Assembly: GCA_041690255.1 (NCBI GenBank)
Contig: JAWLHU010000002.1
Location: forward strand, 186,001 to 250,000
From: JAWLHU01 sp041690255
GTDB taxonomy: Bacteria; Bacillota; Sulfobacillia; Symbiobacteriales; Symbiobacteriaceae
Length of the DNA: 64,000 bases
Direction: 5' to 3'
Part shown: positions 45,040-53,369 of the stretch, piece after piece
Layout of the letters: every line of letters starts with the position of its first letter
Numbering within the stretch: the first letter of the stretch is position 1
The notes under the pieces: generated by a model
Seen by the model: the letters and a program-made list of their open reading frames with translations, nothing else
Told to the model about the DNA's origin: nothing
Database searches by the model: none
Position numbers and translations under genes: made by a program

Positions 45040-45399
45040 GGGTCACCGCCGCGCCCGCCCGAACTGCGCCCCTCCCAGGCCGCCCGCCCTGCCGGCGGTC
45101 GCCCTGGGTCCCCGACGCAGCCCGGGTCCCGGCGTCGGTGACCCCCGACCCGCTCACCTCGGCCCGACGGACTCCTTCCCCCTCCCCCGGGGGCCCCTGG
45201 CGCCGATCGGGCCTCTGTTCGGGCTAGGCGGAGTTAAAAAGCGATATCGACTCTCGTCGATACCGCTAACTCCGCCAAGGGGGACGATATCCCCCTTGGA
45301 TCCCCGTGATATCGCCAGCCCGCCAAGTGCTGGCGCACGTGGCTTCTGCCGATATCAACCGAGCGCCTCCGGGGGAGGAGAAGAGGGAGGGTTATCCTG
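45040..45399. promoter_or_regulatory. Candidate origin of transfer with GATATC repeat quartet
   Basis: No gene fits here. GATATC occurs at 45243, 45286, 45308 and 45351, spaced 43, 22 and 43 bp, roughly four, two and four helical turns. The first sits in a long hairpin (GGCGGAGTTA with TAACTCCGCC, and GCGATATCGA with TCGATACCGC). The second lies in CCAAGGGGGA/TCCCCCTTGG, and GCCAGC/GCTGGC stands between the third and fourth. A further 10-bp repeat GGGGTCACCG/CGGTGACCCC spans 45039-45145. Placement directly upstream of ribbon-helix-helix and relaxase genes fits an oriT. Confidence 0.65.
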
Positions 45400-46056
45400 T
45401 TGAGCGTGACCGAGGGATTCTTCGTGCGGATCGACAGCGAAGTCGCCCGCCTTGCTCGAGTGACCGCTGAGGAGCGGCAGATGCCGCTCCGTGAAGTGGT
45501 GGAGCGCGCGCTCCGTGGGTTCATCAGCGAGCAGCACGAGCCGGAGAGACGGGCCGCCGCACTTCATGCCATGGAGGAGGCGCTGCTGGGGCGCTTGGAC
45601 CGGCGCCTGGCACAGCACCTGGAGCGGATCGCCGGGCTCTACGCCCGTGAGGCCTTTGATCTGGCCGTCAACCTGGACTTGACCAAGCGAACGATGGCCT
45701 GGGTCGTGAAGGATAGGGAGAAGATCCTGGGCTACCTTGAGGAGGCGAAGGCAACCGCTACCCGGACCCTGAGGGAGCGGGCTGTCCTACCCGCTGATGC
45801 CCATGAGGCCGTCCAGAAGGCCCGAGACGAGGCGAAGACCTGGCATGGTAGGGCCAAGGTGCTGGAGGCCCAAGTGGAGGCCGAGAGGGCGCGGGCTGAC
45901 TCCGCGGCGCAGGAGCTGGAGCAGGAGCGTCGTCTCCGCCGCCGGGCCGAATCCCGCATCGCGTGGGCCATGATGCAGTTCGAGGCGCAGCGCGGGTTCA
46001 GCAAGCGCCCCCTATCTGAGTTCCTGGCGCAGTATGACCGGGAGCATCCGGCCTAA
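45400..46056 (+). CDS. Ribbon-helix-helix mobilization accessory protein (MobC-like)
   Basis: This encodes 218 residues from TTG 45400 (GAGGGAGGG upstream). The first 45 residues (FFVRIDSEVARLARVTAEER, then PLREVVERALRGFI) match the strand-helix-helix pattern of ribbon-helix-helix DNA-binding domains. The rest is a long charged helix, probably coiled coil (about 95-195). Ribbon-helix-helix accessory proteins bind oriT repeats and help the relaxase. The adjacent GATATC quartet is its likely target, and the relaxase gene follows 14 bases later. Confidence 0.7.
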   Translation: MSVTEGFFVRIDSEVARLARVTAEERQMPLREVVERALRGFISEQHEPERRAAALHAMEEALLGRLDRRLAQHLERIAGLYAREAFDLAVNLDLTKRTMAWVVKDREKILGYLEEAKATATRTLRERAVLPADAHEAVQKARDEAKTWHGRAKVLEAQVEAERARADSAAQELEQERRLRRRAESRIAWAMMQFEAQRGFSKRPLSEFLAQYDREHPA

Positions 46057-46070
46057 GTGGAGGTGATCGG

Positions 46071-46646
46071 ATGCCGGTCATGGTGAAGGCGCTGGGGTAC
46101 TACAGCCACAAGGGAGGCAAGGCAGCCAAGGGGCTGACCAAGCTGAAACAGCATCTGAAGTACCTGGAGCACGGCAAGGCACACCGAAACCGGCCTGAGG
46201 GGTTCAGCGGCCGGGAGGAGCCGGTCAGCCGGTCCGAGTTCTATGAGAAGGTGAAAGACCAGCCCGAGCGCGGGGTGATTGCGCACAAGCTGGTCTTTAG
46301 TCTTAGTGCGGATGAGCGGGACCGGCTGGGGGTCAGGTTGAAGGACCTGGTGCGGGAGGTCATGGCAGCCTGGAGCCAGCATCTGGGGAAGGCGTTGAGC
46401 TGGATTGGCTTTGAGCACGACGACCCGGGCCACCCGCACGTGCATGTGGTGGTGGCCGGTTATGCCGAGGGGCGGCAAGTGGGGATCTATGAGCGGGATC
46501 TCCGGTCAATCCGGGAGTGGTCTGAGCGTGAGAAGGATCGGCAGCGGGTACCGGTCCGGGAGGTGGGGCGGCCCGTGGAGCGGGAGGTTGAGCGGTTGCT
46601 CCGGGATATCCCCGAGCGGAGTAGGGGGCCTGACCGCGGGCGATAG
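46071..46646 (+). CDS. Compact HUH relaxase (mobilization nuclease)
   Basis: This encodes 191 residues. The N terminus carries paired tyrosines (LGYYSHKGGK, Y10/Y11) followed by a lysine-rich helix. The three-histidine motif of HUH endonucleases is GHPHVHVVV (H121, H123, H125), preceded by an acidic/His GFEHDD. These are the nicking tyrosine and metal site of relaxases that cut one strand at oriT. At 191 residues it is far shorter than usual relaxases and lacks a helicase or primase domain. AGTGGAGGTGATC precedes the ATG. A Rep-like HUH initiator is the alternative. Confidence 0.7.
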   Translation: MPVMVKALGYYSHKGGKAAKGLTKLKQHLKYLEHGKAHRNRPEGFSGREEPVSRSEFYEKVKDQPERGVIAHKLVFSLSADERDRLGVRLKDLVREVMAAWSQHLGKALSWIGFEHDDPGHPHVHVVVAGYAEGRQVGIYERDLRSIREWSEREKDRQRVPVREVGRPVEREVERLLRDIPERSRGPDRGR

Positions 46647-47216
46647 TGGGGGAGAGGGGCGGGCACCCGCCTGGCCCTCGTGACCAGGATCTGCCCCGGC
46701 TCGGACGGTCGCGTCAAGGACGGCGCAGGGGCGCCGCCGCCTCAGGCGGTCTGGATCCTTGACAGGCCACCCGGGCCGGGGAAAGACACAGTTATGGCCT
46801 GGAAGGGCAGTTGTGCCTTCCAGGGCTGGATCTACTTAACATGAACCAGATCCCCGTCATCAAACCCGCGCTGACGTGCGGGCTCCGATGAGGAGTTGTC
46901 TCGGGGTTCATAGCCAAGATGTGACGGACAGTTGCCACGACTAGCTCCCGGGCGTTCTCCCATGGCATGGTGGCCGGGCTGCCCATATCAACATAACGGG
47001 GTTCAGGGGCGAAATCCTGGTTGCAGGCCAATCATCATCGTGGGCCCTCCAGGCGATCAGTAGGAGTCACTCCGCCATCTACGCAGTGGCCGCTTCTTGC
47101 AGCCGCTCTGCGAACGCCCAATAGGTCGACAACGGTTCGCCGGTCTGACCTTGTGCCGCTAATTGTAGAAGCGTTATAATGATTGTGACCCATATAACTT
47201 TAATGGAGGTAGGAAG
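46647..47216. other. Intergenic region of element 1 with hairpin-capped stem (46694-46781)
   Basis: No gene is seen in these 570 bases. At 46713-46763 GTCAAGGA pairs with TCCTTGAC and encloses two small hairpins, GGCGC-AGGG-GCGCC and CCGCC-TCA-GGCGG, giving a three-way junction. CCCCGGC (46694-46700) and GCCGGGG (46775-46781) form an outer stem. The same design occurs at 53891-53965 in element 2. A separate hairpin CCTGGAAGG/CCTTCCAGG follows at 46798-46824. The stretch from 46830 to 47216 becomes AT-richer toward the acetyltransferase and shows nothing else. Confidence 0.65.
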
Positions 47217-47810
47217 ATGAATATTGAGATACGTAAATTGACGCCGGACCTTGTGGATGATTATGTGCACTTTTTTGATACGACGCCACATGCTACTAAT
47301 AAAGATGAGCACAAATGCTATTGTGTTTGGTGGTGCAATGATGATTATGAAGGGAAAGACCTTACATCATCGGTAGAGGAAAGAAGAGACTACGCCATCC
47401 AATGTGTCAAAGGTGACAACATACAAGGCTATCTTGCCTATTGTGATGATAAGGTTGTGGGGTGGTGCAATGCCAATACAAAATCGGATTGCCTGAAGTG
47501 CTACTGCTGGCGGCGGTTTATGGGTTCTGTACCAACTGAGGAATCCGTTCAGGGCATAAAGGTGAAGTCCATATTCTGCTTTGCTATTGCACCAGAAATG
47601 AAAAGAAAGGGTATTGCTAAGCGGTTCGTGGAACGCGTTTGCCAAGATGCGATTCAAGACGGTTTTGATTTTGTGGAGGCTTATCCGAATAAACAGTTCA
47701 TTGATGAAGCCGAGGATTTCATGGGGCCTGTCACAATGTATCAAAGTAGTGGATTCACCGTATATTATGAAACTGTACAGAAGCTTGTTATGAGGAAGCA
47801 GCTAAAATGA
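47217..47810 (+). CDS. GNAT-family N-acetyltransferase (AT-rich cargo gene)
   Basis: This encodes 197 residues. The acetyl-CoA site is visible as VKSIFCFAIAPEMKRKGIAKRFVERV (R/Q-x-x-G-x-A motif) with a preceding beta-strand (GYLAYCDDKVVGWCNA). Several cysteines occur near the N terminus (CYCVWWCNDD). Substrate unknown; small-molecule or antibiotic acetylation is typical of cargo GNATs. Codon use is clearly AT-rich compared with all neighbours, showing recent arrival from a low-G+C Firmicute-like source. TGGAGGTAGGAAG precedes the ATG and TATAAT-like sequences lie at about 47170. A strong terminator follows. Confidence 0.85.
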   Translation: MNIEIRKLTPDLVDDYVHFFDTTPHATNKDEHKCYCVWWCNDDYEGKDLTSSVEERRDYAIQCVKGDNIQGYLAYCDDKVVGWCNANTKSDCLKCYCWRRFMGSVPTEESVQGIKVKSIFCFAIAPEMKRKGIAKRFVERVCQDAIQDGFDFVEAYPNKQFIDEAEDFMGPVTMYQSSGFTVYYETVQKLVMRKQLK

Positions 47811-47811
47811 A

Positions 47812-48348
47812 TCAGTGGTTCATATGGTTTATCGCTACCACAACATTCCAAAGGTAAAAAATAACACGAGCAGGAGGAACCCCCTCCTGCTCGTGTTTTT
47901 CTGTGGCATTTTCCCCGCCGCGTCGGTGCCAAAGAGCCCGGGACCGGACACGCTGCACCAGGGGATACCTGTCTGGATAAGTCGCCTCAAGCATTCCTAC
48001 TGGGATGCTGATATCCAGCCAGTCACGCTCACCTTCAATCCTGACGACTGCCGACAAGCAACCGAGTCTTTTGGAGTCATCGACCATCAAATGACCGTAC
48101 AGAAGATCGACGGCGGGTATTGGGATCAACTGAGGAGTAAGGCTGGGAGGGGAATCCACCATGTCTCTGTTTGGCCAGGGTCCTGTCAGTCGCGGATGGG
48201 TCCACAGGCGCCTCAGAGCCGTGACGACACGGCTGGAGTCGCCGCAGGGACCGAAGTCCATGGACAACTCATAGAAGGAACCGTTCCAGTCATGTGACTG
48301 GTAGGTCGGCGACTTCTGCACTGATGGCCCTCCCGAATTCATCTCCAT
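47812..48348 (-). pseudogene. Probable degraded gene running through a terminator
   Basis: An open minus-strand frame reads plausibly as protein in its middle part (SFYELSMDFGP, LLYGHLMVDDSK, SAVVRIEGERDWLDISIPVG) but its last 25 codons pass through the terminator hairpin at 47864. It probably lost its real 3' end when the AT-rich acetyltransferase block arrived. It lies downstream of the recombinase on the same strand. Start uncertain; no family recognised. Confidence 0.35.
47864..47900. terminator. Strong Rho-independent terminator
   Basis: ACACGAGCAGGAGG pairs perfectly (14 bp) with CCTCCTGCTCGTGT and is followed by TTTTT on the plus strand, after the acetyltransferase. A's precede it, so it may work on both strands. 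Confidence 0.9.
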
Positions 48349-48448
48349 ACCAGAACATTGTGCCACGCTTCCGTGATGTCGCCAATACGGATTCACAAAC
48401 AGAGGAGGACCAGGGCTTCGGGAGCCCCGGTCCACGACTACCTATGAG

Positions 48449-50014
48449 TTAGCCGGTCCAGACGGCTTGTACCTCCAAGCGGGCCTTATCCCGCATCCAA
48501 ACATGGAGGGACTGGAGGAAGAAGGGGAGGAGCCGTTTCTGCTGCTCGGGTGACAGGGACGCCCAGTGGTTCAAGCTCTCCACCGCCTTCAGTTGGGCCG
48601 AGAGCGCCACCGTCTGCTGCTGCAACCGAGCCTGGGTCGCCAGATGCTCCTGGCGATTGCTGCGTAGCGCCTGGAGTTCGTCTAGCAAGTCCTTCCGCAA
48701 GGCCCGGAACTCTGATGCCGTGATCACCTGCTCCCGGTAGTCCATCCGGACCTGCCGCTCCTGCGCCTCCACCTTGGCGATCCGCTGCTCGACCTGAGCA
48801 AGAGCTACGGCCACCTGCCGCGTCTCTCGGTCCACGTTGGCCGTGATTGCTTCCTTGAACCGCTTGCGGGCGATCCGATCCCCGTACCGGGCCAGAATCT
48901 CCCGCTCCACGGCCTTGTCCAAGGCTTCCCGCGGAATGTTGCGGGCGCTGCAGTAGACCGGCCCTTTTGTCTTCTTCCCCATGCAGGCGTAGTACTCGTA
49001 CACCTTCCCGTCCCTTGGCGATACCCGCGCGTATAGGCTGTGGCCGCACTTACACTTGGCCAGACCGGTCACCAGGTAGGGGGAGGCGATTGCTCGGGGG
49101 GAAGGTAGCTCCTTGGGCCTCTTCTTGAAATGGCGCCCCGCCTTAATCTGCTGGACCAGGGCGAAGAGTTCCTCTTCGATCAGTGGTGGGATGAATGGAG
49201 AGTTCTCAACGACTGTGATCTGATCATTCTTCACCCAGTAAGTCTCCCCTTCGGCCTTGCCGTGGCGTGGGTTTCGGGTAATGCGGCCATAGACGCTCTT
49301 CCCGATGTAGACAGGGTTGCTGAGCATCGCCAGAACCGTCCCCTCGTTCCATAGGCCGCCCCCGCGAAAGCGGATTCCCTCGCTGTTGAACTTGACTACG
49401 ATTGACTTGGCTCCAGCCCCCTGAGCGTACAGATGGAAGACTTGCTTGAGGATGGGCGCTTCGGCCTCATCCACCTCGTAGGAGCCTGTCCGCTCACCAT
49501 GCCGGTAGCCATAGGGCGCCCTGGAACTCGCCTTGTAGCCCTCTTTGGCCCGTGCCTGGCGGCCGGAGGTGGTTCGCTCCCGAATCACGCTCCGCTCCCA
49601 CTCGGCGAACGAGACGAGCATGTAGAAGAACTGCTTGCCCATGGCCGATGATGTGTCGACCGCCTCTCGGGCAGACTTCACGTGGGTCAGCCCGTCCCAC
49701 TCTTCCAGGACCAGGTTCACCATGTCGATCACGCTGCGGCTCAGCCGGTCCAGCTTGAAGACGACCACACAGTCGATCTGACCCGCATTCACCATCCCCC
49801 GTAGGCGATTCATGGCTGGGCGCTCCAGTGTACCGCCTGACCAGCCATCATCCACGAAGATCAGGTCCTCGTTCACGATCCAGCCCTGGCTCAGCACATA
49901 GTGCCGACAGCCCTCCAGCTGGACCTCCAGCGTGGTGCCGTCCCCCTGGTCATCGGTCGACCATCGAATGTAGATGGCGACCTTGTCGGGATCGATCACT
50001 TTCTCCCGCCTCAT
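48449..50014 (-). CDS. Large serine recombinase of element 1
   Basis: This encodes 521 residues. The N-terminal resolvase/invertase domain has the catalytic serine in IYIRWSTDDQGDG (Ser19) and the DRLSR and EWERSVIRERT motifs. A recombinase domain (YGYRHG to about 260) and a zinc-ribbon domain (four cysteines, CKCGHSLYA and YYACMGKK...VYC) follow, then a C-terminal coiled coil. Such enzymes integrate elements at attB and, with a directionality factor, excise them. It reads inward from the right end, starting 112 bp from attR. GGAGGG precedes the ATG. It is clearly homologous to the recombinase of element 2, most strongly in the first 150 residues. Confidence 0.95.
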   Translation of the reverse strand: MRREKVIDPDKVAIYIRWSTDDQGDGTTLEVQLEGCRHYVLSQGWIVNEDLIFVDDGWSGGTLERPAMNRLRGMVNAGQIDCVVVFKLDRLSRSVIDMVNLVLEEWDGLTHVKSAREAVDTSSAMGKQFFYMLVSFAEWERSVIRERTTSGRQARAKEGYKASSRAPYGYRHGERTGSYEVDEAEAPILKQVFHLYAQGAGAKSIVVKFNSEGIRFRGGGLWNEGTVLAMLSNPVYIGKSVYGRITRNPRHGKAEGETYWVKNDQITVVENSPFIPPLIEEELFALVQQIKAGRHFKKRPKELPSPRAIASPYLVTGLAKCKCGHSLYARVSPRDGKVYEYYACMGKKTKGPVYCSARNIPREALDKAVEREILARYGDRIARKRFKEAITANVDRETRQVAVALAQVEQRIAKVEAQERQVRMDYREQVITASEFRALRKDLLDELQALRSNRQEHLATQARLQQQTVALSAQLKAVESLNHWASLSPEQQKRLLPFFLQSLHVWMRDKARLEVQAVWTG

Positions 50015-50108
50015 ATCGCAGCCCTCCCATCATCCACAGAAGGGGTCTGAGTGCTAGTAAGAGAATTCCATATCCACCAGCACTCGGTCCTTGACTCTGT
50101 GAGACAAA

Positions 50109-50126
50109 TGTAGAGCATACGTGGCA
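50109..50126 (+). other. Right attachment junction (attR) of element 1
   Basis: TGTAGAGCATACG (50109-50121) ends the element, followed by TG and GCA (50124-50126), after which the host frame resumes in phase as CAG-TGG-AGG-CAC. Confidence 0.65.
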
Positions 50127-50519
50127 GTGGAGGCACTACCACTGGGGATCAACAACCGGCTCGCCTGAACAGACCCCGAACCTCTTTCTGGGGGACCTGA
50201 TCGCTGCCGCCCGGCGGGGGGTGAAAGTCCGGATCCTCCTATCCGATGCCTACATTGACCCCAGTGCCCCGCGCGACAACGCCTGGACCGCCGCCTACGT
50301 CAACCGCCTGGCCGCTCAGGAGGGGCTTGACCTCGAGGCTCGTGTCATGCGCTCTGACCTGACCCGGTTGGGAACGCTGCACAACAAGTCCCTTGTGGTG
50401 GATGGTACCCGGGTCCTGGTATCATCGATCAACTGGTCGCTCAACTCGCCAGCCAACAACCGGGAGGCGGGGGTGATCCTCGAGCACCCAGCCGTAGGTC
50501 AATACTACACGGACATCTT
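50127..50519 (+). pseudogene. Lamin-tail/phospholipase D lipoprotein, segment 2 of 3
   Basis: This is the 131-codon middle piece lying between the two elements. It holds the second PLD domain: WRHYHWG, then LFLGDLIAAARRGVKVRILL and the HKD motif LHNKSLVVDG (H564, K566, D571 in the rejoined protein), then SSINWSLNSPANNREAGVI. The frame enters element 2 after YYTDI at ACATCTT. It has no start of its own, so it is silent unless element 1 is excised or internal initiation occurs. Confidence 0.85.
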
Positions 50520-50542
50520 GACGTCAGTTACGAGAGATACAC
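50513..50542 (+). other. Left attachment junction (attL) of element 2
   Basis: ACATCTT (50513-50519) is repeated at 56189-56195 in the same codon phase. The adjoining element bases GACGTCAGTTACGAGAGATA and CAC (to 50542) form an imperfect inverted partner of GTGTACTTCCAGTCAATT at 56171-56188, sharing GTGTA at the outer edge. Confidence 0.8.
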
Positions 50543-50753
50543 AAAGGGCTCGTTCAACTCTCTCTATAAGTAGGACCTTGTGGACCGTGGGAGATCAGAA
50601 CCGACGGTTTGGGGATCAACGAAGTCATGCCCCATCTACGGTGAGCCCGATTAAGCTTGTATGTTAGTTTTACCTTAGTGATTCTACGTTGAAGGGTTTA
50701 TCCAAGGATGGTTGAACATTATCGGTATCTTCGAGATTGAGGAGATGCCGCCA

Positions 50754-50933
50754 ATGAAATCAGAAGTACTATCGGGTCTCAGGGATGCTTTGAAAAACTC
50801 TCTTGGAAGGTTTTTGGTTGAGACTTACGACAACGATGATAGTGTGAAGGCACTAACTTACGTACTGAAGCTGGAGGTGAATCGACGTGCTGAAGATACT
50901 CAGTCTGAAAGCGGCAGGCTTCCGCGGGTTTAA
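50754..50933 (+). CDS. Small protein upstream of and overlapping the ATPase gene
   Basis: ATG 50754 follows GAGGAG by eight bases and encodes 59 residues, helical and soluble (SGLRDALKNSLGRFLVETYD, then KALTYVLKLEVNRRAED). It overlaps the ATPase gene by 47 bases, which suggests translational coupling and a joint function, for example as a partner or antitoxin-like control protein. No family recognised. Confidence 0.6.
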   Translation: MKSEVLSGLRDALKNSLGRFLVETYDNDDSVKALTYVLKLEVNRRAEDTQSESGRLPRV

Positions 50934-53292
50934 TGGCCCTACGGAGATAGCCTTCAACGATGATCTCACAGTGATCTACGGCCCCAACGGCTACGGAAAG
51001 ACCTCGGTTGTTGAAGCTGTAGAATGGACCTTCTTCGGGACAACGTCTAGGAGAGACTATGCCCGGAGTAAAGGCGAGCTCAAGGATAGCTACCGTAATC
51101 TGCACTACCCTCCTAAAGACGTTCCTTTTGTAGAGTTGGTGGTTGTCCATAAAGAGACGAGAGTTACGCTTCGTCGGGAGCTAATTGACGACGAGAAGTC
51201 TCGTTTACTGCTAGATGGGAAAATCGTTGGAAATTTAGAGAGTTTGAGTGGGATCAGTGAGGCTACACCAAGTCCGGTACTAGCTCAACATGCGCTGACA
51301 GACTTCATACATACTGAACCCGTCAACAGATGGAATGCTCTCTCACAGCTCCTTGGACTGGAGCAACTTACGGCGTTTCGTGCCTCGTTGCGCTCTGCTA
51401 TTACCCAGCTCGAGAATGAATTTGAACCCCTAACTGAACTGGTGGACCGCACCGAGAAAGAGGCTCAAGCCCAAGGGTGGTCCAGACTGCGGGCGGCTCT
51501 AAGAAAGCGAGACGTAACGGGTTTAGAAACCGAGCTACCCTTAGTGGTTCAATCTCTAGCCACCTCCACAGAGATTGGGCTACCGGTGCTTGAAGCCCGC
51601 CGTCAGATGGTCTTAGGACAATCTCTTCAGATTCCAGAGGCTATCAAGAACGTAGCGGTGGCGATGGAGGCGACACGACAATCTCTCGCTGACCGCCAAG
51701 CGACTATCACCAAGGCTATCGGTGATTTGAGTTCTCTATGGCCGACATTCTTGGGGCTTGTGACGTCCGAAGCCACCGCAAGAGAGCTTGATTTCTTCCG
51801 TGCTGGCTTGGATCTGGCCCCCGAGCCCCCAACATGCCCCTTCTGTGGTCAGGATAGCTTAAGCGCACAGAGGCTAGACGTACTGAAGACAATAATGGAG
51901 CAGAACGCTCAGTTGGTGAGGGTTCGATCTGAGGCCCTACGAACTCTGAACACCCTCAGCGCCTCCATTAAGGCTGTAGTGGAAGAGGTCAAGGGGCTGG
52001 CCGCCATCAGCCCGGACCAAGCGGGCTTGCTGAAAGAACTCATCTTGCGAGTTGATGCGGGGCTTACATCAAAGGTAACGGAGTTCTTGTCTAGGGCGAG
52101 CCAGATTGAAGCGGGCATTGTCAGTTGCAGCACTGGCCTTAAGGAGACGATCGGGCAACTTTCGACTCTTCATAGGACTGGGAAGAACGATCCTAATGTC
52201 TGGAGAAGACTCAAGGAGTTGTTGCAGGACCTGGACGACTACTGCATCAATGCGACGGGGCTGTGTGGTCAGGCGAGAGACATCTACTCTGAACTCAGTT
52301 CGTCACTCGCAGGAAAAGCTGAGGAAGACGGCCAGGTTAGAGCTCTGGGCCTGGCGATCCGACTTGTTAGGGATGCGGATGCCTTGCGCCGTGGAATCCA
52401 CGCCTATCAGGTCATAGAAGAAGCTAAGACCATTTTGAAGGACGTCGAGTCTTACGAGCGGTCTTTGACTGAGGAAAGGCTTAAGGACCAGGAGAAGGAC
52501 GCGTTGGATTGGTGTGAGGTCATTAACCCAAACGAACAGGTTAAGTTTACAGGACTGGAGGTCGGCAGGTCGGGAAAGTCTCGGCAGGTCAGCCTGTTTG
52601 CGGAGTCGTACGGACGAAAAGCCCACGCTGTAGCTGTCTTGAGCGAGTCACACCTAAATGCTTTGGGCCTTAGTGTTCACCTCTCCCGAGCAGTCACGCC
52701 TCACAGTGTTCTCAGGTTTGTGATCCTTGACGACCCGGTGCAATCTATGGATCAAGCACACAGCGAAAGAGTCGCCGATATGGTAATCGGTCGGCTCCTC
52801 AAGAAGGGATGGCAAGTAATTGTCCTATCCCACTTAAAATCATTCGCCAGCCAGTGCTTGAAGGTCAGGTCTATGGATGAGATGGAGGAGATTTCCGCAT
52901 ACACTTCGTTAGGCCCGAAGTTCGAAACAACCGCTCCGGGCTTACGAACCTACCTGGAAAACGCTGAGAAGTTTAGGGACGGTAACTCTGAGTCTCGCAC
53001 GATGGCGGCACAGCAACTCAGAAAGGCAGTAGAGCGGTTCTGCAAGGACGTTTATCGATCGACCGGATCGCCCGTGCCACGCAAGTTCGAGAACAAGACA
53101 GTGAGCGAGCTTAAGGCCCTAGCTGTGACGTCTGGGAAACTAACACCTCCTGATCTGGCGAAGCTTGATCAAATAATCAGCCTCGGAGACCCTGCCAGCC
53201 ACGACGACGGAACAGTGGAACCCCCGACTAAGGAACAGCTTCAGTATCGTATCAGCTTGCTCAAGGGTCTGATGAGCACGTACCTGAAGTAG
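50887..53292 (+). CDS. SMC/RecN-like ATPase with zinc-hook motif, candidate defence gene
   Basis: This encodes 801 residues from GTG 50887 (GGAGGTGAATC upstream). Domains: N-terminal ABC half (GFRGFNGPTEIAF, Walker A YGPNGYGKTSVVEA), coiled coil, a hook motif CPFCGQ at 317-322, a second coiled coil, the C-terminal ABC half (Walker B VILDDPVQSMD and the H-loop VLSH), and a final 120-residue helical domain (QQLRKAVERFCKDVY, SLGDPASHDD) that resembles HEPN/DUF4145-type bundles but lacks a clear RxxxxH. Architecture recalls RloC and other phage-defence ATPases. Codon use is AT-richer than the host. No nuclease partner is encoded nearby apart from the overlapping 59-residue frame. Confidence 0.85.
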   Translation: MLKILSLKAAGFRGFNGPTEIAFNDDLTVIYGPNGYGKTSVVEAVEWTFFGTTSRRDYARSKGELKDSYRNLHYPPKDVPFVELVVVHKETRVTLRRELIDDEKSRLLLDGKIVGNLESLSGISEATPSPVLAQHALTDFIHTEPVNRWNALSQLLGLEQLTAFRASLRSAITQLENEFEPLTELVDRTEKEAQAQGWSRLRAALRKRDVTGLETELPLVVQSLATSTEIGLPVLEARRQMVLGQSLQIPEAIKNVAVAMEATRQSLADRQATITKAIGDLSSLWPTFLGLVTSEATARELDFFRAGLDLAPEPPTCPFCGQDSLSAQRLDVLKTIMEQNAQLVRVRSEALRTLNTLSASIKAVVEEVKGLAAISPDQAGLLKELILRVDAGLTSKVTEFLSRASQIEAGIVSCSTGLKETIGQLSTLHRTGKNDPNVWRRLKELLQDLDDYCINATGLCGQARDIYSELSSSLAGKAEEDGQVRALGLAIRLVRDADALRRGIHAYQVIEEAKTILKDVESYERSLTEERLKDQEKDALDWCEVINPNEQVKFTGLEVGRSGKSRQVSLFAESYGRKAHAVAVLSESHLNALGLSVHLSRAVTPHSVLRFVILDDPVQSMDQAHSERVADMVIGRLLKKGWQVIVLSHLKSFASQCLKVRSMDEMEEISAYTSLGPKFETTAPGLRTYLENAEKFRDGNSESRTMAAQQLRKAVERFCKDVYRSTGSPVPRKFENKTVSELKALAVTSGKLTPPDLAKLDQIISLGDPASHDDGTVEPPTKEQLQYRISLLKGLMSTYLK

Positions 53293-53294
53293 CT

Positions 53295-53325
53295 TGCCCA
53301 GAGAAGTAACTTTCTGGGCAGGTTT
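53295..53325 (+). terminator. Terminator of the ATPase gene
   Basis: TGCCCAGA pairs with TCTGGGCA, followed by GGTTT, three bases after the stop codon. Confidence 0.65.
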
Positions 53326-53369
53326 CTGATCGACGCCGTATCCCCTTCGGGTACGCAGAGATAAAGCGT

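Larger units (their letters stand above)
44646..50126. mobile_element. Element 1: 5.5-kb serine-recombinase integrative mobilizable element
   Basis: This is inserted in the second PLD domain of the split lipoprotein gene. Contents from left: 20-bp direct repeat, terminator, 52-residue protein, GATATC repeat quartet, ribbon-helix-helix protein, HUH relaxase, hairpin-capped stem, AT-rich acetyltransferase, degraded frame, and a large serine recombinase reading leftward at the right end. Relaxase and recombinase without a type IV secretion system define an integrative and mobilizable element. Precise removal restores the host frame. Confidence 0.85.
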
